Notes: generated from the letters alone by a model not told the origin. 64,000 bases of DNA from Tenacibaculum sp. Bg11-29 (GCF_002836595.1 NZ_PJBB01000003.1:2975001-3039000); one strand, 5' to 3'; numbered from the stretch's first letter, positions 37,520 to 46,934 are shown. Numbers and translations: made by a program.

Positions 37520-37535
37520 ACGAAGACAAACTATA

Positions 37536-38780
37536 ATGGATAAGCAGATACAAACAAAGAATAAAACAACTAAAAAGATGTTATTGTGGGGAATTCCAAT
37601 CGTGTTATTATTAAGTGTTATTTTAATGAATTTAACACGTAAAAAGCAAACAAACATAAAAAAAGATAATTTAAGTATTAGAGAAGTCACTCGTGGAAAC
37701 TTTGAAGATGTTATTTTATTTAATGCTACTGTAGAGCCAAAAACTTCAGTCTTAGTAAATGTAATTCAAGGCGGTTCTGTTTCAGAAATTTTTGTTGAAA
37801 GTGGACAGATGATAAAAAAGGGAACACCATTATTAAAGGTATACAATCCGAATGCTGAACTAAATTACTTAACTCAAGAAACAGTTATTGTTGAACAAAT
37901 TAATAATTTGAGAAATATTAGAGTAAATATTAAGAACCAACAATTAAATTTAGATCAACAATTGTTAAGAATTGGTAATGATTTTAGAAGTGCAAAACGC
38001 CAATATAAATTAGATTCAACCTTGTACACGAAAGAAGTGGTAGCAAAGAATGATTATCAAAAATCGAATCAAGAATATACGTTTCAAAAAGAAAGAAGCG
38101 GAGTTATTAAAAGAAGTGTTTCAGAGGAAAAAAAGAGCAGAGATGTACAATTAGCTAGAATAGATGTTTCTATTACTAATATGCAAAAAAGTTTAGAATT
38201 ATTACGCAAGAATAAAGAGAATTTTGTAGTGAAAGCTCCAGTAGACGGTTTGTTATCATCATTCAATCCAATTTTAGGAGAAAGTTATAATCAAGGTCAA
38301 CCAATTGGAAAAATGGATGTTTTAGATGGTTATAAATTAACTGCAAGAGTAGATGAGTATTACATTTCAAAATTAAAGAAAGACATAAATGGAAGTGTTA
38401 CTGTAAATACTAAAAATTACGATATTGTATTATCAAAAGTATTGTCAGAAGTTGTAAGTGGGCAATTTGAAGTTGAGCTTCTTTTTAGGAATGATTCACT
38501 TCCTAAGAGTATTAAAAGAGGAATGTCTTTAAAAACAAAAGTCTTTTTATCTAATAACAGTAAAGCTTTGTTAATACCTAAAGGTCAGTTTTATCAAAGT
38601 ACCAATGGGATTTGGGTTTTTGTATTAAGCACAAAAAATAAAGCGGTAAAACGTACTATTAAAATTGGTAGAGAAAACCCTTTTTATTACGAAATTTTAG
38701 AGGGATTAAAAGAAGGAGATAGGATAATAACATCTAGTTATGATGATTATAAAAAAGTAGAAGAAATAAATATTGAATAA
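37536..38780 (+). CDS. HlyD/MacA-type periplasmic adaptor of an ABC efflux system
   Basis: A 414-residue membrane-fusion protein. One N-terminal membrane anchor (about 14-31) is followed by a biotinyl-lipoyl-like half (VIQGGSVSEIFVESGQMI), a long alpha-hairpin of about 110 residues (coiled coil) and the second lipoyl half (VKAPVDGLLSS). Beta-barrel and membrane-proximal domains complete it, with TKNKAVKRTIKIG near the end. First gene of the operon with an ABC ATPase and an FtsX-type permease. No TolC-like outer-membrane channel is nearby. Confidence 0.9.
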   Translation: MDKQIQTKNKTTKKMLLWGIPIVLLLSVILMNLTRKKQTNIKKDNLSIREVTRGNFEDVILFNATVEPKTSVLVNVIQGGSVSEIFVESGQMIKKGTPLLKVYNPNAELNYLTQETVIVEQINNLRNIRVNIKNQQLNLDQQLLRIGNDFRSAKRQYKLDSTLYTKEVVAKNDYQKSNQEYTFQKERSGVIKRSVSEEKKSRDVQLARIDVSITNMQKSLELLRKNKENFVVKAPVDGLLSSFNPILGESYNQGQPIGKMDVLDGYKLTARVDEYYISKLKKDINGSVTVNTKNYDIVLSKVLSEVVSGQFEVELLFRNDSLPKSIKRGMSLKTKVFLSNNSKALLIPKGQFYQSTNGIWVFVLSTKNKAVKRTIKIGRENPFYYEILEGLKEGDRIITSSYDDYKKVEEINIE

Positions 38781-38788
38781 GAAAAAAA

Positions 38789-38880
38789 GTTTCAAAGCAA
38801 AAGAGTCTCAAAGTAGCAAAGCTAATGTCAGTTCGAGTAATTTTTATGACGTAGGAAGAAAAATTGTATCGAGAACAATT
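38789..38880. repeat. Dispersed repeat-like insert between HlyD and ABC ATPase genes
   Basis: The first part (38789-38823) is a run of CAAAG units (TTTCAAAG, TCTCAAAG, AGCAAAG). The second (38828-38880) begins GTCAGTTCGAGTAATTTTTA and ends TTGTATCGAGAACAAT, with complementary arms. The latter resembles a GTCAGTTCGAG...CGAGAAC hairpin family I recall from flavobacterial intergenic regions. It lies inside an operon, so it must be transcribed. Confidence 0.55.
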
Positions 38881-38907
38881 ATAAAAACAAAATTTAAAAC
38901 ATACAAA

Positions 38908-39609
38908 ATGATTAAAATAACAAATTTAGTAAAAGTATATAAAACAGAAGAAGTTGAAACTACAGCATTAAACAGCTTAAGTTTAGAAGTAAAAGAAGGA
39001 GAATTTGTATCTATTATGGGAGCTTCAGGTTGCGGAAAATCTACCTTATTAAATATTATAGGTTTATTAGACGCTCCAAATGACGGAAGTTATCTTTTTG
39101 ATGGAACTGAAGTTGCACGTTTTAATGAAAAACAACGAGCGGGTTTACGTAAAGCTAATATTGGTTTTGTGTTTCAAAATTTTAATTTAATTGATGAATT
39201 AACAGTATACGAAAATGTAGAGTTGCCATTAATTTACAATAAGGTAGAAGCATCAGAAAGAAAACAACGTGTTAATGAGATTTTAGAACGAATTGGTATA
39301 GCACATCGAGCAAAACACTTTCCGTTACAATTATCTGGAGGTCAACAACAACGTGTTGCTGTGGCTAGAGCTTTGATAACAAACCCAAAATTAATCTTAG
39401 CTGATGAACCTACAGGTAATTTAGATAGTAAAAGTGGTAATGATGTAATGGAATTATTAACTGAATTACATGCAACAGGAGCCACTATTGTAATGGTAAC
39501 TCATTCTTCTTACGATGCTCAATTTTCATCAAGAATTATTACTTTAAAAGATGGAGAAATAATTTCAGAAAAAACAAACGAGCATAAAGTTGATATTTTA
39601 GTTCAATAA
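38908..39609 (+). CDS. MacB/LolD-type ABC transporter ATP-binding protein
   Basis: A 233-residue ATPase that starts MIKITNLVKVYK. The frame is open from 38773, but that upstream part is the repeat-like insert, so ATG 38908 is chosen. Walker A GASGCGKST, signature LSGGQQQRVAVARAL and Walker B LILADEPTGNLDS are intact. The family exports peptides, lipoproteins or toxic compounds with an FtsX-type permease, which is the next gene (22-base gap). Confidence 0.93.
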   Translation: MIKITNLVKVYKTEEVETTALNSLSLEVKEGEFVSIMGASGCGKSTLLNIIGLLDAPNDGSYLFDGTEVARFNEKQRAGLRKANIGFVFQNFNLIDELTVYENVELPLIYNKVEASERKQRVNEILERIGIAHRAKHFPLQLSGGQQQRVAVARALITNPKLILADEPTGNLDSKSGNDVMELLTELHATGATIVMVTHSSYDAQFSSRIITLKDGEIISEKTNEHKVDILVQ

Positions 39610-39631
39610 GTCATTATAAAAAGCAAAAATT

Positions 39632-42043
39632 ATGTTACAGATTTGGTTTAAAATATTTTTTAGAAATAGTAAGAAAAACTGGCTTAATGCATTAATTAAC
39701 ATTAGCGGATTAACGCTTGGTTTGGCAGGTTTATTAATCATTTTATTATATCTAAATGAAGAAAAGAGTTACAATCAATGGAACCCAAATAAGGAAGATG
39801 TTTATAGAGTAAATATAAAACAACCAAAATCTGGCGAAGTTTGGAACTCTGTAAATGCTGGAATGTATCTTACATATCCTAAAGAATTACCAGAAGTTAC
39901 AGAAGCTTTAATGGTGGGTTTACATTATAGAAGTAGAGTTTTACAATTTAAAGATGCGTTTGAATTTACAGATAAATTAATTTTTACAGAGCCACAGTTT
40001 TTTGAATTTTTTCCATTTAAAATTTTAGAAGGTTCTGCTGGGAAATTTGCGGAAACAAGAACAAATATAGCATTGTCAAAAAAGTATGCAGATCGTCTTT
40101 TTAAAGGTGAGAAAGCAATTGGTAATTTGGTTAAAATTAATGGTAAAGATTATGCAATAACTTGTGTTTACGAACTGCCAAAAAATACACATCAAGAGCC
40201 AGAATTATTGATGCAGTTTTCTGAAGCTTTTGAAGTTAACTGGGGAAACCATAATAACGAATTGTTTTGTAGAATTACAGAAGGTACAGATTTAGCTGCT
40301 TTAAAGTTAAAGATGAATCAAATTTTTATAAATGCATATAAACCCTATGCTAATGAGGCTGGTATTTCAATAGAGGAATTTGATAACCGTTATGGAATAC
40401 CAACAGTTCTTTTAGATAAATTAGATACTATTTATTTGCACAGTTCTGCAAAAAAAGCAGGACCAAGTGGAACCGGAAATTATCAATTATTAATGGTTTT
40501 GTTAAGTTTATCAGTTTTGTTAATTGTAATTTCTTGTGTAAATTTCATCAATTTATCAATAGCATCTGCAAGTCAGAGAGCTAAAGAAGTTGGAGTAAAG
40601 AAAACATTAGGTTTATCAAAAAAGCAATTATTATTTGAATATGTATTTGAAATTGTTTTTCAAGGAATCATTTCTTTTGTTATTGCGCTTGTAATTGTAG
40701 AGTTGGTATTGCCTTTTTTTAATCAATTTGTAGATAAAGATATTTCAATTTTGCATACGAGTTCATTATTTACGTTATTTTTAGTAGCCGTACTTACTTC
40801 ATTTTTTGTTGGAAGTATTCCTGCAATCTACTTATCGAATTTTAAAGCAATAGAAGTTTTAAAAGGAAGTATTTCTAAAAGTAAGAAAGGAAATTTTGCA
40901 AGAAATATAATGCTTGGTTTTCAATTTTTAATATCAGGATTTTTTATTATTAGTATGTTAATTGTAGGAAATCAAATTAATTATATGATGCAAAAAGATC
41001 TTGGCTTCGATAAAGAGCAAGTACTTTCTGTAGAAGTATTTAGTATCGAAAATGAGTATGAAAAATTCTTATTAACACAACAAGTTTTATCAAAAAATGA
41101 AAATATAATAGCAGTTACATCTAGTATGTTTGTGCCAGGAGATGGTTTTGTGAATGGAACTTCTTTAAACCATAAAATTAATGACATTGGTTTTAACGCT
41201 GCCTCTAATCTAGTAGATTATAACTATATAGATTTTGCAAAAATAAAGGTTTTAAAAGGACGAAATTTTTCAAAAAACATTGCATCAGATTCTATAAATA
41301 AGTTAATTATAAATGAAACAGCTGCAAAAAAGTTGGGTATTTCTAAAAAACCAATTGGTGAGATTGTAGATGTTGGTTGGTCTGATAACGTAAATTTTGA
41401 AATTATTGGAGTAGTTGAAGATTATCATTTTGAGGGTTTTGATGCTAAAATTGCACCAATGTTTTTAGGATTATGGAATACTTTTGAATTTGGAAAAACG
41501 TGGATGCCTGCAATTCAATTTAAAATAAAAAAAAATAATATTGACCAAACAATTGCAGAAATCGAAACTTTTTGGAAACAAAATGTAGACGCCAAACATC
41601 CTTTTTCGTATAAGTTTTTAGATAAAAACTTTGCAGAAACTTATGATAAATATCAAAAGCAACAGACAATGTTTTTAATATTATCTATATTGGTAATTTT
41701 AATTTCTCTTTTAGGTTTATTTGCTTTAGCTACATTAACAATTCAACAAAGATTAAAAGAGGTTGCAATAAGAAAAACATTAGGAGCTTCTGTTAAAGAA
41801 ATAATGTTTCAACTATTAAAAAACTTCTTAAAAATTGTTGTGACTTCATCAATAGTTTTAATTCCAATAGCCTATTATTTTATGCAAAACTGGTTAAATA
41901 ATTTTGTGTATAGAATTGAAATGCCATTGCTTCCTTATATAATAACACCAATTATTTTAATTGTTTTAGTTTTTGTAGTGGTTGGTTTAAAAGCATATAG
42001 AGCAACTAAAATAGATTTAATAAAATATTTAAAATTTGAATAA
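39632..42043 (+). CDS. FtsX/MacB-type ABC permease, duplicated form
   Basis: An 803-residue permease with two tandem units. Each has a MacB-like periplasmic domain and an FtsX membrane part. TM1 is near 21-41, then a periplasmic domain to about 280. Three TMs follow, with the ASASQRAKEVGVKKTLGLSK motif. A fifth TM is near 430, then a second periplasmic domain and the last three TMs with TIQQRLKEVAIRKTLGAS. The two copies of E-V-[GA]-[VI]-[KR]-K-T-L-G are diagnostic. It works with the ATPase upstream and the HlyD adaptor. The transported substrate is unknown. Confidence 0.92.
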   Translation: MLQIWFKIFFRNSKKNWLNALINISGLTLGLAGLLIILLYLNEEKSYNQWNPNKEDVYRVNIKQPKSGEVWNSVNAGMYLTYPKELPEVTEALMVGLHYRSRVLQFKDAFEFTDKLIFTEPQFFEFFPFKILEGSAGKFAETRTNIALSKKYADRLFKGEKAIGNLVKINGKDYAITCVYELPKNTHQEPELLMQFSEAFEVNWGNHNNELFCRITEGTDLAALKLKMNQIFINAYKPYANEAGISIEEFDNRYGIPTVLLDKLDTIYLHSSAKKAGPSGTGNYQLLMVLLSLSVLLIVISCVNFINLSIASASQRAKEVGVKKTLGLSKKQLLFEYVFEIVFQGIISFVIALVIVELVLPFFNQFVDKDISILHTSSLFTLFLVAVLTSFFVGSIPAIYLSNFKAIEVLKGSISKSKKGNFARNIMLGFQFLISGFFIISMLIVGNQINYMMQKDLGFDKEQVLSVEVFSIENEYEKFLLTQQVLSKNENIIAVTSSMFVPGDGFVNGTSLNHKINDIGFNAASNLVDYNYIDFAKIKVLKGRNFSKNIASDSINKLIINETAAKKLGISKKPIGEIVDVGWSDNVNFEIIGVVEDYHFEGFDAKIAPMFLGLWNTFEFGKTWMPAIQFKIKKNNIDQTIAEIETFWKQNVDAKHPFSYKFLDKNFAETYDKYQKQQTMFLILSILVILISLLGLFALATLTIQQRLKEVAIRKTLGASVKEIMFQLLKNFLKIVVTSSIVLIPIAYYFMQNWLNNFVYRIEMPLLPYIITPIILIVLVFVVVGLKAYRATKIDLIKYLKFE

Positions 42044-42128
42044 ATTATAAAAACAGTCACAGACAAAAAATTATGAAGTCTTTTGTATAATAAACACCTA
42101 TTCAAAACTAATTTTAAAAATAAAAATT

Positions 42129-42875
42129 ATGAAATTTAAATTATTTACTTTTTTTATATTCTTATTATTTATAGATAATAGTATAAACGCACAAGAAACA
42201 ATAAAACTAAATCAAAGTTTTAATAAAATCATTGTAAGTCCACATATAGAAACAATTTTTAAAAAAGGAACTAAGTCTAGCATTAAAATTGAAGACATAA
42301 ATGTTTCTAAAGAGAAGTTTAAGTATGAAATAGTTAACGGAACATTACAAATATATTTGGAAGGGGCTAAAACTTACACAAAAAATAAGAAGATAGTTAA
42401 TAGTTATTCTAGAAGAAAGGTACCTTTATATAAAGGTAGAGTTGTTAAACTAATTATTACTTATTCAGATGTTAAAACGTTTTCTTTAAGAGGAGAAGAA
42501 AAAATAACATTTCAGAGTCCATTAATACAAGAAGAATGTAAATTACGTATTTATGGTAAATCTGAAGTTACTATAAATAAAATTAATGTAGATAAACTTA
42601 ATGTAACTATTTATGGGGATAGTTTTTTAAATATAGAAAAAGGAACTGTTGATAAACAAAAAATAACAGCTTATGGTGCGAGTAAAATAATGGCTTTAAA
42701 TGTTTTATCAAAAGAAACTAAAATAACAGCCTACGGAGATGGAACCTTTCAATTTAATGTATCTAAAAGAATAAAAGTAACCTCATATGGTGAATCAAGG
42801 ATAAATTATAAAGGAAAAGCTGAGTTGAAAAAAGGAATTATTATAGGTGAATCTATAATTAATAATATAAATTAA
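42129..42875 (+). CDS. Secreted GIN-domain (DUF2807) protein
   Basis: A 248-residue protein with a signal peptide ending near NSINAQ and a repetitive beta-rich body. The repeating pattern (IYGKSEVTINKI, IYGDSFLNIEKG, AYGASKIMAL, AYGDGTFQF, SYGESRINYKG) forms the right-handed beta-helix of the DUF2807 head-GIN family. It lies 85 bases after the FtsX permease and may be an exported or surface component of that system. Function unproven. Confidence 0.85.
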   Translation: MKFKLFTFFIFLLFIDNSINAQETIKLNQSFNKIIVSPHIETIFKKGTKSSIKIEDINVSKEKFKYEIVNGTLQIYLEGAKTYTKNKKIVNSYSRRKVPLYKGRVVKLIITYSDVKTFSLRGEEKITFQSPLIQEECKLRIYGKSEVTINKINVDKLNVTIYGDSFLNIEKGTVDKQKITAYGASKIMALNVLSKETKITAYGDGTFQFNVSKRIKVTSYGESRINYKGKAELKKGIIIGESIINNIN

Positions 42876-42895
42876 TTGTTGAAAGTTTATTATAA

Positions 42896-42936
42896 GGAGC
42901 TTATGTAACACTATTGTGTAACATAAGCTTTTCTTA
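42896..42936 (+). terminator. Terminator after the GIN-domain gene
   Basis: AGCTTATGTAACAC (42898-42911) pairs with GTGTAACATAAGCT (42916-42929) with one mismatch, followed by TTTTCTTATTT. Confidence 0.85.
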
Positions 42937-43036
42937 TTTACATGTTATAAAATTCTTGTATGCTTTAAAAAAAAGAAACATTAGCAGTCATTACAATAAA
43001 TATTCATTTAAATTGCAGGTTTTTTAAATTAGTTTT

Positions 43037-44281
43037 ATGAATAATGTTTGCGGATTAGATTTTGGGACTTCTAATACTATTAGTACAATTTATAAAGACG
43101 GAAAAGATATAATGGTTCCGTTAGAGAAAAATAATAAATCATTACCAAGTTGTGTGTTTTTTCCTTTTAATGAAATAGAAAATCCTATTTACGGAGACAT
43201 TGCAACAAATACTTACATAAATAATGGTTATGGTAGGTACATGAAAAGCTTTAAAAGAATTTTAGGAACCACTTTTTTTGAACAAAGAACAGTTTTAAGA
43301 CCTGGATACAATATTTCTTTTCAAGATATTATTATTAATTATATAAAGTATGTAAAAAATAAAACCGAAAAATTTACAGCAAAAGAAACAGATTATGTAG
43401 TAATAGGAAAACCTGTACGTCTTTCTGAAAATAGTAGTGGAGCTAATTCTGGAATAGCTCAATTAGAAGCTATTATAAAAAAAGTAGGTTATAAAAATTA
43501 TTCTTTTTTAGAAGAGCCCATTGCAGCAGCTTACTACCATAAAAAGAATTTAAAAGATAAATCGTTAGCTATTGTAGCAGATTTAGGAGGAGGAACTTGT
43601 GATTTTACAATTGTAGAGGTTAATAAAGGAGAGAATGAATTAAACATTTTATCAACATCTGGTATTTCTTTAGGAGGTACTGATCTTGATAGTCAGTTTG
43701 CTTTAAAAGTATTTTTTCCAGAATTAGGTTATAATAGTATTGACAAATTTAAAGGAATAACATTACCAAGTACACCTTATAGAGATGCTGCTGATTGGAA
43801 TAAAATAACAACATCATTATACTCAAAAAAAACAGAAATGTTAGTGAGAAAAATGGTAGCAAATTCAAAATATCCAGAAAAAATCATCCAGTTTCAAAAA
43901 TTAATTAACGACAAGAATGCACATTCACTATTAGGTGAAATAGAAAATACAAAGATTAAGTTGTCTGAAAAAGAATCATTATATTTTAATAGTAATTTTA
44001 TACCTAATACAGTTGATTTAAGTATTACAAAAAGCATTTTAGAAGATTCAATAGAAAACAGTATACAAAAAATTCTTAACACAGCTAGTGAATGTTGTAA
44101 ACAAGCAGGGGTAAACAAAACAGGTATTGATTATCTCATTTTAACAGGAGGAACTAGTAAAATGCCATTTATAAAAGAACTTTTTAAAAATACTTTTTCT
44201 AATGCTAAATTAATTGAAAATAATGCTATGGATTCTGTAGCTTTAGGTTTACTAGAAAAGGCTAAAAAAGATATTCGTTAA
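43037..44281 (+). CDS. YegD-like Hsp70-family protein
   Basis: A 414-residue actin-fold ATPase with CGLDFGTSNT (phosphate-1), SFLEEPIAAAYYHK, the phosphate-2 loop VADLGGGTCDFTIVE and the adenosine motif ILTGGTSKMPFI. It lacks the C-terminal substrate-binding domain of DnaK. The layout matches E. coli YegD (an Hsp70-type protein of unclear client range). Its last four bases overlap the convergent P450 gene. Confidence 0.9.
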   Translation: MNNVCGLDFGTSNTISTIYKDGKDIMVPLEKNNKSLPSCVFFPFNEIENPIYGDIATNTYINNGYGRYMKSFKRILGTTFFEQRTVLRPGYNISFQDIIINYIKYVKNKTEKFTAKETDYVVIGKPVRLSENSSGANSGIAQLEAIIKKVGYKNYSFLEEPIAAAYYHKKNLKDKSLAIVADLGGGTCDFTIVEVNKGENELNILSTSGISLGGTDLDSQFALKVFFPELGYNSIDKFKGITLPSTPYRDAADWNKITTSLYSKKTEMLVRKMVANSKYPEKIIQFQKLINDKNAHSLLGEIENTKIKLSEKESLYFNSNFIPNTVDLSITKSILEDSIENSIQKILNTASECCKQAGVNKTGIDYLILTGGTSKMPFIKELFKNTFSNAKLIENNAMDSVALGLLEKAKKDIR

Positions 44282-45696
44282 GTTTTTACTTTTTTAAATT
44301 GAACCTTTAAATTTTCTGGGTGTACTGTAAAAGCAAAGTTCTCTTTGATTTCAGAAGGTGAAACAGCAAGACTTATATCAAATTGCTTACAGATACTAGC
44401 AATTACAGTTGTCATTTCAATCATAGATAAATGCATACCAGGGCAAAGCCTAGCACCACCTCCAAAAGCTTTTATTGTTTTTGGTTTATGATTTTGATAA
44501 GGACATTCTGATTTTATCCAACGATTAGGATCAAATTTTGTGGGATCAGAAAAATTATTTTCTTGCATAGAAGCAAAGCTATTCTGTAGAATAATACTAG
44601 TATCTTTTGGAATAGATAAATCATTTAAAACTACATCTTCATTTGCTTGAAAAAATAATATTGGAGTAGTAGGTTTTAACCTTATAGCTTCTTGTATAGC
44701 GGCATTGGTGTATTTTAAATGACTTAATTGATCATAATTTTCAGGAATAGCATCTTGATAAGTAAGATTAGATTCATTTCTTATTTTCTCAACTACTTCA
44801 GGGTTTTGGGCAAGGTAGAAAAGAGTCCAAGATAAGGTATTAGAAGTAGTATCTTCACCAGCTAATAGCATAGCAATAACATTTCCGTATAAAGTTTTTT
44901 CATCAAAAACACTATCTTCTTTTTCACTTTCAACCAATAATGCTTCTAAAAAATTGGAAGGATTATTTCGTAATTCTTCATTTTTTTCTAATCTATATTT
45001 TGCATCTTTAATAAACTGATGAATAATGTTTTCTATAGCTTTTAATGATTTTTTTAATTGCTTATCTTTAGTTTTAGGAAATATACGCCATAAAGGAAAA
45101 GGGGCTGTAATTCGATCATTAATCATTGGAAATATAATTTCTAAATGATTTTGAAAACTATCCTCTTTATTCTGAATTGTATTTAATTTATAACCAAAAG
45201 CTATTTCTGTTGTAACATCAATCGTAAATGCAATAAAATCTTGTATAATATCAACAGTCTCTTCAGTAGAACTATATACTTTAATTTTGGAGATAAAATT
45301 TTCTGTCTTCTTTTGAATTACAGGGAAGTATCCTTTTACTTTTTTTACATTTAAAGCCTCAGTTACAGGCTTACGTTGTTTTTTCCAATGATCTCCTTCT
45401 GCATTAAACACAGTATGAAACCCCATTTCAACAAATACTTCATTAATTTTAGAAAGGCGTCTGAATTTTGTAGGTCTTTGGCGTAAAATGGTAGTATTTA
45501 AATCTGTGTTTGCAGATACTAAAACTTTCAATGGCCCTAGTCTTATGGTATATAATTCTCCAAACTGTTTAGCCCATTCCTCTAAAATTCGATGTTTATT
45601 TTTCTTTTTAAAATCTTTTAAATTGCCAAGAATAAAACTACCTTTTGGTGTTTTTAAATCATTTAAAGTACGAGGAAGAGTATTTATTTTGGTCAT
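44278..45696 (-). CDS. Cytochrome P450
   Basis: A 472-residue soluble P450. It has the oxygen-binding helix AGEDTT (279-284), the ExxR pair Glu336/Arg339 in QEAIRL, a PERF-like DPNRW and the heme ligand Cys418 in FGGGARLCPG. There is no membrane anchor. The closest style by eye is the CYP102/CYP4-like fatty-acid or terpenoid group rather than CYP51. No ferredoxin or reductase gene is adjacent. The substrate is unknown. Confidence 0.94.
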   Translation of the reverse strand: MTKINTLPRTLNDLKTPKGSFILGNLKDFKKKNKHRILEEWAKQFGELYTIRLGPLKVLVSANTDLNTTILRQRPTKFRRLSKINEVFVEMGFHTVFNAEGDHWKKQRKPVTEALNVKKVKGYFPVIQKKTENFISKIKVYSSTEETVDIIQDFIAFTIDVTTEIAFGYKLNTIQNKEDSFQNHLEIIFPMINDRITAPFPLWRIFPKTKDKQLKKSLKAIENIIHQFIKDAKYRLEKNEELRNNPSNFLEALLVESEKEDSVFDEKTLYGNVIAMLLAGEDTTSNTLSWTLFYLAQNPEVVEKIRNESNLTYQDAIPENYDQLSHLKYTNAAIQEAIRLKPTTPILFFQANEDVVLNDLSIPKDTSIILQNSFASMQENNFSDPTKFDPNRWIKSECPYQNHKPKTIKAFGGGARLCPGMHLSMIEMTTVIASICKQFDISLAVSPSEIKENFAFTVHPENLKVQFKKVKT

Positions 45697-46009
45697 GTTT
45701 TATTTGTAAAAGTTACAATATAACGCAAAGTTTTAAATATACAGTAAAAACAAAGAAGACACATTATTACAATGTGCCTTCTTATTTTTTTTAATCTACC
45801 CCTTCAAAAATAGATTAATAGTATTAATGTACTGCAAATATACGATGAAATAAGTAACTTTTTTATAAACATTTGTTAATAAAACACTAAATTTTACTTT
45901 CAATCTATTTAAAAACACTTTTACTTTTTCTTAATTAGGGGGAATTTCATGTAGTATATCTTATTTTATTATGTAATTAATTATGAAACAACTAGTTACT
46001 TATATTACA
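45697..46009. other. Non-coding gap between the EamA and P450 genes
   Basis: Holds the P450 upstream region and a stem-loop GAAGACACATT (45755-45765) with AATGTGCCTTC (45771-45781), with T-rich flanks on both strands. This is probably the terminator of the leftward EamA gene. Nothing else seen. Confidence 0.5.
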
Positions 46010-46855
46010 TTACTTATTTATTTTTAAACCCAAAAGAACCAATACTATTCCAAGGTAAGCATATATAGTTATTTCTTCACCTAGTAAAACAAATGATAAA
46101 AAATATCCAAAAATAGGAGCTAAGAATAACCATTTACTAGCTTTTACTGTATCTTTTTTTAATAAACTAAACCAAATGTTATTAGCGAAAATTGAAATTA
46201 CAACAGTTAACCAAACTAAGGATACATAAAAATTAGTGTCATAGAGAATAGTCTGAGACTTGTAATAATACGCTATTGGAAGTAAAAATAAACCACCAAT
46301 AAAAGTCTGATAACCATTAATTGTTAAATTAGATAGTTTCAATTCATTTTTTTTATAATATACACTTCCTAGTGAGTAGGATGTCATTCCTAAAATTAAT
46401 AAACAGATACCAAAAAAATTTGATTTAGATTCTTTTAGCGTTGGTATTGTGGCTATAAGTAAGCCAATAAAACAAATAGAGAAACCTAATTTTTCATTGG
46501 TTGAAATTTTTCTCTTAAGAAAATAACTGGTAAATAAAGTGATTAAAATAGGATTTATAGCTATAAATAAATTTAATAGTCCTGCAGATATAGTCATAAT
46601 AGCAGTAAAAAGACAACCTAGATAAATGGTAATATTAAGCAAACCCAAAATAGATATTTGGTACCAGTCATTTTTCTTTGATATTTTTTCTTTTAATAAA
46701 AACGTTGATATAATGATCATTATTAACCCTGAAATTAGAAACCTAATGATAGCTAAAATTAATGGATCTACTGATAAAATACCAATTTTCATAGCTATAG
46801 CAGCTGTTGCCCAAAGAAATGAAAATAATATTCCAGTACCGTTTTTATATTTCAT
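46010..46855 (-). CDS. EamA-family (DMT superfamily) transporter
   Basis: A 281-residue inner-membrane protein with ten hydrophobic segments in two five-helix EamA repeats. The first repeat begins GTGILFSFLWATAAIAMKIG; the second covers about 150-280 and ends LGEEITIYAYLGIVLVLLG. These are typical of metabolite or drug exporters. It is divergent from a marR gene, and the spacer carries two matched operators, so it is probably the MarR-controlled exporter. Substrate unknown. Confidence 0.92.
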   Translation of the reverse strand: MKYKNGTGILFSFLWATAAIAMKIGILSVDPLILAIIRFLISGLIMIIISTFLLKEKISKKNDWYQISILGLLNITIYLGCLFTAIMTISAGLLNLFIAINPILITLFTSYFLKRKISTNEKLGFSICFIGLLIATIPTLKESKSNFFGICLLILGMTSYSLGSVYYKKNELKLSNLTINGYQTFIGGLFLLPIAYYYKSQTILYDTNFYVSLVWLTVVISIFANNIWFSLLKKDTVKASKWLFLAPIFGYFLSFVLLGEEITIYAYLGIVLVLLGLKINK

Positions 46856-46866
46856 TATAATCTAAA

Positions 46867-46883
46867 TTACTTGCTTAAGTCAA
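46867..46883. promoter_or_regulatory. MarR-type operator, EamA side
   Basis: TTACTTGCTTAAGTCAA, an exact 17-bp reverse complement of 46900-46916, overlapping the EamA -7 element. Confidence 0.7.
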
Positions 46884-46888
46884 ATATA
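46881..46888 (-). promoter_or_regulatory. -7 element of the EamA gene
   Basis: On the minus strand this reads TATATTTG, 25 bases before the EamA ATG, with a TTG about 21 bases further upstream (46912-46910). Confidence 0.65.
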
Positions 46889-46899
46889 TTGAAATTTAA

Positions 46900-46916
46900 T
46901 TGACTTAAGCAAGTAA
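46900..46916. promoter_or_regulatory. MarR-type operator, marR side
   Basis: TTGACTTAAGCAAGTAA, the inverse of 46867-46883. It begins at the marR -33 TTG and reaches to 6 bases before the -7 element. Confidence 0.7.
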
Positions 46917-46922
46917 AATGTT

Positions 46923-46930
46923 TATATTTG
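46923..46930 (+). promoter_or_regulatory. -7 element of marR (near-leaderless)
   Basis: TATATTTG ends 4 bases before the marR ATG at 46935. TTG at 46900-46902 lies 20 bases upstream, the usual Bacteroidota spacing. The transcript would start at or next to the start codon. Confidence 0.7.
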
Positions 46931-46934
46931 ATTT

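Noticed and set aside
38773..38907. Longer start for the ABC ATPase
   Set aside because: The extra 45 codons fall in a repeat-like insert and precede a canonical MIKITNLVKVYK start.
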